A stretch of 64,000 nt of DNA, from the NCBI GenBank assembly GCA_023935145.1, contig CM043700.1:98498400-98562399 (forward strand), written 5' to 3'. Under the pieces are notes generated by a model that worked only from the letters and a program-made list of their open reading frames with translations, was not told where the DNA came from and made no database searches. This document shows positions 57,169-64,000 of this stretch, piece after piece. The translations under genes were made by a program, and so were the position numbers. The DNA comes from Bretschneidera sinensis (Eukaryota > Streptophyta > Magnoliopsida > Brassicales > Akaniaceae). How positions within the stretch are numbered: position 1 is the stretch's first letter; each line of letters starts with the position of its first letter.

Positions 57169-60100
57169 TTACCCAGTTTGAGAAAGCCATCTCCAATTTA
57201 TTATTTGGTGAGACTGTGGATGCCTTTGCAAGTAAGATGAACTTGCTCCAATGCCATTCTCATCACCTACAAACTGGTCCGAGTAACTAGAAGCTGGAGG
57301 AGACCAAACTGGAACTACACCTCCATCCCTCTCTCTTCTAGTGGTACTAGAAGATTCTGCTGTTGAATCGTCGGCATTTGCTAGCCCTACCGTGATATTA
57401 AATTGTGGCGAAGTATTATTTCCACGAATTGTTTGTGGATTCCCTTGGTTTACTGTGTCCCTTCTTGGATCTTGATTTTCATTTACATTCACATTTATAT
57501 TCCTTGGAACTTCTGCTCTGCTATCTCCAGCTGAATTTCGAAGATCCAAAGAAGATTCCTCCTCTTCTACTCTTACAAAAGAAGAAGTCATGCTTGGGAC
57601 CATCTGATCGTCATAACGTCTTATTGTAGTAGGAAGGTGTTCGTTCATCACAGGTTCATGGTTTTCCTCCATTTGTATGTCATGAGGAAATGCAATTGGG
57701 GCTGATTCAGAGGAGTCTCCAAGCCCTTCCTCAGTTCCATTCTCAATTGCGGCTCTTGAAGCCGCTTCTAGCTGCCACATCTCTGAGAGTGCTTCTTGTA
57801 GTCTTACTTTTGCTGCCTCAATCCCAATAATGGGGAGAGAATAATTTGATCCCAGCTCAATCCCAGCAGCTTGAAGTACAGATTCTGGCGCATTCCATGG
57901 GTGGTGTATCCATTCAGTTGGAAGTCTGGCAAGTTCAGGGAGCCACCGCCGTACATATTCTCCATTAGGGTCGAATGTGTAACCTTCAAACTGTAGAAGG
58001 TGAATCTTATGAGTAAACTTTATTTAACATGTATTATTTAGGAAAAGTTGAGTAGCTGACAATGTAGAAAATTATTTGAATTTCACTTTATATATTTTTT
58101 TCAAGATTTTCTGAATGCTTGGAAGAAATAACTCATAAGAAAGAAGAAAAAAGTGAATACGAAAAAAGAAACAAAGAAAAGAAAATTTTAATTCACACAA
58201 GCTTTGGTTTGCCTTCTTAGAAGTTTTCACTCAAGGCTAGTTGGGCTATGGTCCAATGATAAGTGGGAGTTGGTCGTTGGGGTAGTCATCCTAAGTTTGG
58301 ATCCATGTACCAAAGGAAAAAAGATTTCACCTAAGGGTGGAAACAATTAATAAGATTCAATTTCCATACCAAAAACTACCAAAATCCATATACAGAAATT
58401 TATTCATCAACTAAGTTTACATATCTAACCTTGAAAGTTCATGGAAAAACAAGGATTCAGAATATGAGTGATTGCCTAGCCACAAGAGAGAGTAATTAAC
58501 ATTTTCTTTCTATCTTTATGACTTGTAGACAAGTGTGTGCATTTGGGCAAAGGTTCCCCAAAGGCCTAGTAACATAACCAAGCTACATTCAAACTACTAA
58601 AATTATTGTCCGAACCTGTGGATTATCTATGCGGTCGAACTCACGGCCATCAGGGAGAGTACCAGATATGTATTGCCAACCAAGAGCATCGCTCTCTAGA
58701 TCTGCATCTAAGAGGGTATCCCAGAAATACTTCATTCCCCATCTCCAGGGAAGCTGCAGAACCTTTACAAAGAAGCTAGAGACAACTACTCTTATCCGAT
58801 CATGCAGCCAACCAGTGGCCCACAATTCTCTCATGCCAGCATCCACCAATGGATAGCCAGTTCTACCTTGTCTCCATGCCTTAAAGTAGCCTTCATCTAC
58901 AACCCATGGGAAGAACTTAAGGTGCCCAAGAAGTGGCCTTTCATGACTGTAAGGATGGTTAAAACTTAAGTATCTTGAGTATTCCCTAAGACCAATTGAC
59001 TTAAGAAACAAATTCACACTCTCTTCACTGGCCTTGTTCCCTTCATTGGCCCACAGTACCTGTTTGATGCGGACAAGATGGAAAACTTTTCTCACACTCA
59101 CCTCACCGAAATGCAAGTGTGGAGAAAGAAATGAGGTTGTGGCACTATCAGCTTTTCTGCGATTCTTAGAGTACTCAATTAATGGTCCATTTATGAATGT
59201 TGTTAGAGCCTTATCAGCATTGCTCCAGCCAGGCGACCATGCTCGAGCAAGAAGTGCGTTGCTTCCCTTCTCTGATTCATCTTCAAACACCAATGTGTCT
59301 GAAAGGCATCTAGATACATCACCTGCAAAGTACAAGCAATGTTTGAAAGAAGATCGGATGTTCAAAGAATCATTGGATACAAGTGCCTTGTAAAAGAAGG
59401 ATATACATAACAACAATGCAGGAACCTGACAGTCTTTTTTTAAAATGTCGTTCAAGGGTAAGACACCACCTGCAGAAAAACTAAAGACTTCCCAGGGGGG
59501 AGGTGGCTCCCTTGTCATGCATATCTTCCTAGAGGAGATAAGTTGCTCTGTATATATATAATATTATGCTCACATTTCATGCAATGGAGTCATTTGCAAA
59601 AAAAACATGCAAAATAACATGTACCTTGCATTTCTTAACACCAAGAGAAACCAATGTTGTAAATTATTATTGGAATAACATTCTACTTCAGGATGATTTT
59701 ACACATTACAGTAAATTCTAAGAATTATGATTTTATATGGCATAATTATCTAACTAAAAATTATAGCGTATGCCACAAATAGGAAAGTTTATTGCTCAAC
59801 TACACTGAATTGAGTAGAAAAAAGAATACTCATAACAAGAGGTTCACCCCAGCAACAGCATTTCCAGATAAAATTCTACAGCGTCCTGCAACTAGCCCTG
59901 CAAGCCAATATATGCATTCCATATAACTACTTATACGGTTATGCTATTAGTGGTATTGACAATATTTAATTATATAGTTAAGCTATAAACACAGGATTCT
60001 TTTAAATTTTCAGATAGCTTCTGATTGTATTTGCCTTTTAATGAATGCTTAAGAAGCTGTTGTTCAATCCGCAGGAAATATGACATTTCATCTTAAAAAA

Positions 60101-61406
60101 CTCTATTTTGAACAAATTCATAAATAAACCATTGGCAGTGTTACCAACAGACCAATTCACTAATGCACATACCTGGTGAAAAGGAGACCGATTGAATATG
60201 AAGAATAAGTATCAATAACTCAATTGAAATAAAGCACACCTGAAATTATCCTCTTAGGTGGGAGAAGTGGAGGGTCGGGGTCATATGGCATGCTAAGGCA
60301 TCTTTCCCAGAAAGCTGAAAAGGTTGTGAATGGGCGGCCTTGGGCATCATTTACATCCCATGGTTCATACAGCAAATCCGCATTAAAGGAACGCACACCT
60401 ATGCCTTGTGCAGTTAAAACCTCTTTTGCTCGATGATCCCTAACCAGCGACAATGGATCTGGAAAACAGTATATTGCCATTAAATGTAGAAATGCAACAA
60501 TTCTTTTCTTTGTTCTCCCATGTATTCTGATAATATTTAATAATAAACTTAACAAATCAGGCTAAAACTAGTTCCTTCTATAGAATCGATTCAAGACACA
60601 AATACTCGAAACAAATATAAGACCTCCTTCCCAGGATCATATAAGGCCTCTTCCAGTAAAACTGATCACAGATTTAGAAGCAATTGCAGAACAATCAATC
60701 ACCCAATTAGATAATCATAGTAGAACAAAGACAAATTTTCTCATGCAAGGAACATTTCCAATTTTCACGGAAGCCCAACAAGTAAGAATCATTGAATTTA
60801 TTAAGTAATACTTCAACATAAGAGGCCATGGCCATCCAAACAAAAAAATAAAAATAATAAAAAACAAAGGAGAAAGATTAAAATATAAACCCTTTTCAAT
60901 TTTATAAGTGAGATTAAAAATAAACATAACCCAAAAGAGAATTTAACATTTAATGCACAGAGGAAAGAAAATAAAAAATAATCTCAAAGTCAATCCACAT
61001 AATCCTCCAATTCCATTCAGTCATATATAATAAAATGAAAAGACTTTGACATCACTTTAAAAAAATAAAAGGAAGAAGATAAAAGTAACTGACCATACAA
61101 GTGGTTGAAGAACAACTGAGAAGCACCAGTAGCTTTAATAACCTCAAGAAGAGAAGAAACACTATCAGTAGATCTCTTGGTGATGAGTCGAGTACCAAGG
61201 CTTCTCAATGAAGAGTCAAGGTGAGCCAAGCTGTGCTTGAGCCACCACCTAGAGACCCTCCCTGGGTAGTAGTGACCCTCTTCCTCTGGTGCCCATATGA
61301 ACACTGCAACCACAGCGCCTGCTCTCACACCAGCTGCTAGTGCAGGGTTATCTTCAACTCTCAGATCTCTCCTGAACCAAACTATGTTACACCCATCACC
61401 TGACAT
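57169..61406 (-). CDS. CRY1: Cryptochrome 1, blue-light receptor
   Basis: Four coding exons on minus: 61406-61094, 60458-60240, 59322-58616 and 57990-57169, all with GT-AG introns; together 2061 bp, 686 residues (Arabidopsis CRY1 has 681). The start ATG 61406 gives MSGDGCNIVWFRRDLRVEDN, the conserved opening; an upstream TTG in frame is not a start. Residues 1 to about 490 form the photolyase-like domain with an N-terminal alpha/beta part and FAD-binding C-terminal part (HLHFGEVSVRKVF, GYPLVDAGMRELWATGW). By a 7-residue offset from Arabidopsis, the Trp chain is W317, W370 and W393, and the flavin proton donor D389 in DALGWQY. The tail has DQMVP (541-545), an acidic EEEE (555-558) and STAES (622-626), the DAS motif. 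It acts mainly in the nucleus, where photoactivated CRY1 oligomerises and inhibits COP1/SPA, promoting de-etiolation. No frame defects. The transposon-free exons contrast with its repeat-rich left flank. Confidence 0.97.
58230..58330 (+). repeat. Possible tRNA-like (SINE) fragment in CRY1 intron 3
   Basis: GGGCTATGGTCCAATGATAAG and, 35 bp on, AAGTTTGGATCCATG resemble box A and box B of tRNA-derived SINEs at about the right spacing. No tail or target duplication is evident, so this stays tentative. Confidence 0.25.
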
Positions 61407-62540
61407 CTCCAAAGCTCACCAACCAAAATCCAAAAACACCCACTTTTTGTTGCTCTCTCAGCTAATATAGCATCTCCTCTCTCTTGAAATGACACACAAG
61501 CGAATTGTTGTATAATTAAAAATCTTATCTTTTTAGGAGTTTATTAGACCTTTTAAGAATTATGGACATCATTTACTTTTATTTCTTATTTATTGATTAT
61601 TCAATCCAGCTTATTTGGGTGATTTTATTTTTTAATTTCTTATGAATTGTGGGTTTTAGTCTTTATAGACCCAGTTGCAAGGCAACCGAAAGGCCTTGGC
61701 CTTTGAGAGGAGAGAAAGAGGTGGGCCTGAAGGAGTGAAGAGGATTGATTAATAAAGTGGGGATACAACAAATTGATAGGCAATTTGCAGCCACAACTTT
61801 TCTTTGTTTAGATTTTCTTTTCCTCTTATCCTCAGAAAGAAAACAAAATGCCACCCACCTTCTAGTTCCATCTCTTGCCCTCTCTCTGTGACAGGGTGGA
61901 AATATAGTGAAATGAAAAGATGTTTTTATTTTTATTATTATTTCAAAATTATTGGGTGCTCGTGGATTTTGTTCAGTGGGGAAAACCTGATGATGAAATG
62001 ACAACATTTATAAAAGTATCATTGTCAATTTTTGTATTTTGTTTGATGCAGGAAGGGGCACATTTGGGTTTTTGATATGACTTTGTCTATAATTTTGCTT
62101 GCATCTGATTCTGAGTACATGTAGCCTGTTGGTTAATTATATATGGATTATGATCTAATTACTATCCCATCTAGAGATTGTATTGGCAGCTTGGATATTC
62201 GAAGGGAACAGCAATCAAGGGGAGAGATAGATATGAAGCTTATGCAGACTACTTGGAATTGGCTTTTTGTCTTGAAGTGGGCCTTTATTCGTTTCCTTAA
62301 GGCTTATCATAAAGCTCAGATTCCATTTTTTTGTCGTTGTTAAAAGTGATTTATTGATGTGGTGCTTTCCCTTCTTCTCTGTGTTAGTAATTCTTTTCTG
62401 GTCGGACCATACTGAGCATGTTTAAATGTGATTTTATTGAGAATAAATGGCCGTAAAGGAAAAAGAAAGAAAAAGGAGACTGGTATAAGATGGCATGCCT
62501 GAATTAGTAATAAAAACATGGTTTATTTATAAATTTTCTC
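61407..62540. other. CRY1 upstream region
   Basis: On minus this is the CRY1 promoter and leader. A CT/GA-rich stretch lies near 61455-61490 with TATATTAGC (minus) about 60 bp before the ATG, which is too close for a normal leader, so the real start of transcription is probably further upstream or the leader is spliced. No other gene is supported; short plus-strand frames at 61804 and 62143 have no recognised product. Confidence 0.45.
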
Positions 62541-62690
62541 CCGAAATTTGTTTTGGGTTGCACTAATCCCCTAAACTTTAAAAGTAGTCAGGTTAACTAC
62601 TGACGTTAAAAACACCTTACAATTTCTGACATTCATCCAATTTTCAAAAAATCGTTGGCGTAAATCAAGTGGAGTTCAAGTGAAAACACT
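62541..62690. mobile_element. Possible terminal fragment of a MULE-like element
   Basis: CACTAATCCCCTAAACTTTAAAAGTAGTCAGGTTAACTACTGACGTTAAAAACACC resembles by wording the CCCTAAACTTTAAAA...CTGACGTT ends common in plant MULE inverted repeats. No partner repeat is present in the window. Confidence 0.25.
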
Positions 62691-63101
62691 AAAAAGGACA
62701 TATCATGTTAAATTTTAAATTTAATTATTTTTAAAACCTAAAAATAAAATTAAAAGCTATTGTATTTATAAAAAAAAAAAGACTAAAATTAAATTTTCAA
62801 ATTTAAACCAAATATGTTAGTTAAAATGCCTATTTTCTCCATCTCTAGTAAAAATTAAATCGCACATGCCCAATTATCTAACGGTGCGTACGCGAAAGTT
62901 ATTTGAGTCTCCACACGTAGGGGACTAAACTGTTGATAAAAGATTTCGTGGAGACACGCAAACCAATCAAAGGACATAACGTGTCCATTTCTATTCAATC
63001 CCTGTGAGACGAAGTGTACCCAATGATAGAGTAATACATATCTGCATGCCTTCTGGAAGCCTTTTTGAAGGGTTTGGCTTAGATGGTGAAGTTCGAGGTA
63101 T
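62691..63101. other. Intergenic DNA
   Basis: AT-rich on the left, mixed on the right; no recognised gene. A minus-strand frame at 62855-63124 has no known domain. Confidence 0.45.
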
Positions 63102-63409
63102 GTCTTCAGTGTCTTTTGTGACAACCTAGGACTGTTTCATAGTATCGGATCTGTACCGTGATGTACTGGATACGTTCTCATAGCATGCAAACTACCACGT
63201 CAAAGGTCTTCAGTGTCTTTTGTGACAACCTAGGACTGTTTCATAGTATTGAATCTGTACCGTGATGTACTGGATACGTTCTCATAGCATGCAAACTACC
63301 ACGTCAAAGGTCTTCAGTGTCTTTTGTGACAACCTAAGACTGTTTCATAGTATTGAATCTATACTGTGATGTATTGGATACGTTCTCATAGCATGCAAAC
63401 TACCACGTC
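63102..63409 (+). repeat. Three tandem copies of a 104-bp unit
   Basis: Units start GTCTTCAGTGTCTTTTGTG at 63102, 63206 and 63310 and end CTACCACGTC. Copies 1 and 2 differ at about two positions; copy 3 has several C-to-T type changes. Each contains GACAACCTAGGACTG and CATGCAAAC. The array ends about 58 bp before a TATA box. Confidence 0.93.
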
Positions 63410-63466
63410 CCTTTGACCGGCACATAGCTCATATGACCAAAACATGTCCCTAGCATTATGCTTAAC

Positions 63467-63476
63467 CTATAAATAA
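63467..63476 (+). promoter_or_regulatory. TATA box of a putative gene at the right edge
   Basis: CTATAAATAA, a near-ideal plant TATA box, in a locally less repetitive stretch. Transcription would start near 63500, about 460 bp before the first good ATG, so a leader intron is likely if the gene is real. Confidence 0.4.
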
Positions 63477-63961
63477 TTAAATACATCACTTATGACACAA
63501 AAACTCATTCTACACTTGCTACAGTGAAAAGGATTATACTACAGATTGGAGACTGTTATTTTTTGCTCCAATCATGTATCAAGTATGCGATTGGGAATTG
63601 TCATCAGTTCAATTAGTACTTTGGGATAACTCCACTTCCCCTTCCTTCGCATTCTACGGATTGGTTCTATTGATTATTTGTCCACCTCAACATTTTTCAA
63701 ATTTTACCTAGAATAGTAATCACTCGTGTCTTAAAGCATTTTGAAGTTCCACTTAACGAGAATAAAAGTATTTCTATTTCAAGATATAATCACTATGATG
63801 AACACACTCTTACAAGGATCTTATATGGGTTCAATTGAGGGATGGAAATTGGGTAAGGAGGAAGGAGGCAATGCAAGTATAAAAAAGATGTATGGGTGAG
63901 AAAAAAAAGGGAGGAACCCGATCAAGAACAACATCCTCCTCATCCTCCTTCGCAATCCAAG

Positions 63962-64000
63962 ATGATGGCCAGCTCTTCGGAATTCAAGATGGAATTGGTA
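63962..64000 (+). CDS. Possible start of a gene running off the window
   Basis: ATGATGGCCAGCTCTTCGG opens a frame (MMASSSEFKM...) that stays open for the 13 codons left. The preceding 120 bp has purine-rich and TCCTC-rich sequence like a plant leader, and a TATA box lies at 63467. Too short to identify; could equally be chance. Confidence 0.25.
   Translation, partial: MMASSSEFKMELV

Noticed and set aside
58629..59393. Plus-strand frames across CRY1
   Set aside because: Antisense shadows of CRY1 exon 3.
61663..62343. Possible small genes upstream of CRY1
   Set aside because: Short frames with no conserved motif; region is better explained as CRY1 promoter/leader.
63102..63409. CRISPR-like array
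   Set aside because: Direct tandem 104-bp units without variable spacers, in a plant nuclear context.

Overview
The window is nuclear DNA of a eudicot plant. The one clearly intact gene is a plant-type cryptochrome (CRY1) on the minus strand at 57169-61406, with GT-AG introns. Almost everything else is AT-rich repeat sequence made of nested, mostly dead plant transposons (Mutator-like, PIF/Harbinger, hAT, Ty1/copia, Ty3/gypsy). There are no rRNA genes, convincing tRNA genes or CRISPR arrays.

Layout. (1) 1-1527: AT-rich flank with a short ribosomal-protein-S6-like exon relic. (2) 1528-22896: a 21.4-kb Mutator-like element (MULE-1) with 129-bp terminal inverted repeats and a perfect 10-bp target duplication. 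Inside it sits a PIF/Harbinger element (2159-16759), and inside that a complete but decayed copia element (2679-9143, target duplication TAAAA). MULE-1 itself carries a broken MuDR-type transposase (plus strand) and, at its far end on the minus strand, an open two-exon gene for a small GRF-type zinc-finger protein with a membrane segment. (3) 22897-28133: flank, a SINE-like piece and a Tat-like gypsy gag/protease remnant bounded by oddly permuted repeats. (4) 28134-40065: MULE-2, whose left inverted repeat is split by a 3.27-kb solo LTR. It holds the N-terminal part of a MULE transposase, a copia remnant, several tandem repeats and a decayed GRF zinc-finger gene in the same antisense position as in MULE-1. 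(5) 40174-43788: a non-autonomous hAT element, a 163-bp tandem duplication, a collapsed LTR element and a NIP-aquaporin pseudogene. (6) 44891-55530: a minus-strand copia relic into which a full-length chromodomain gypsy element (49313-54704) inserted. (7) 56500-61406: CRY1. (8) 61407-64000: intergenic DNA with a threefold 104-bp repeat, a TATA box and a possible gene start at the right edge.

The observation most worth following is that both Mutator-like elements, which differ in sequence, carry the same pair: a MuDR-type transposase reading inward from the left and a GRF zinc-finger gene reading inward from the right. This convergent layout resembles mudrA/mudrB of maize MuDR and suggests that the GRF gene is a regular second gene of this MULE lineage rather than a chance capture. 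CRY1 is the only functional host gene that can be asserted; it encodes a blue-light receptor of 686 residues with the flavin-binding photolyase-like domain and the DQXVP-acidic-STAES tail.
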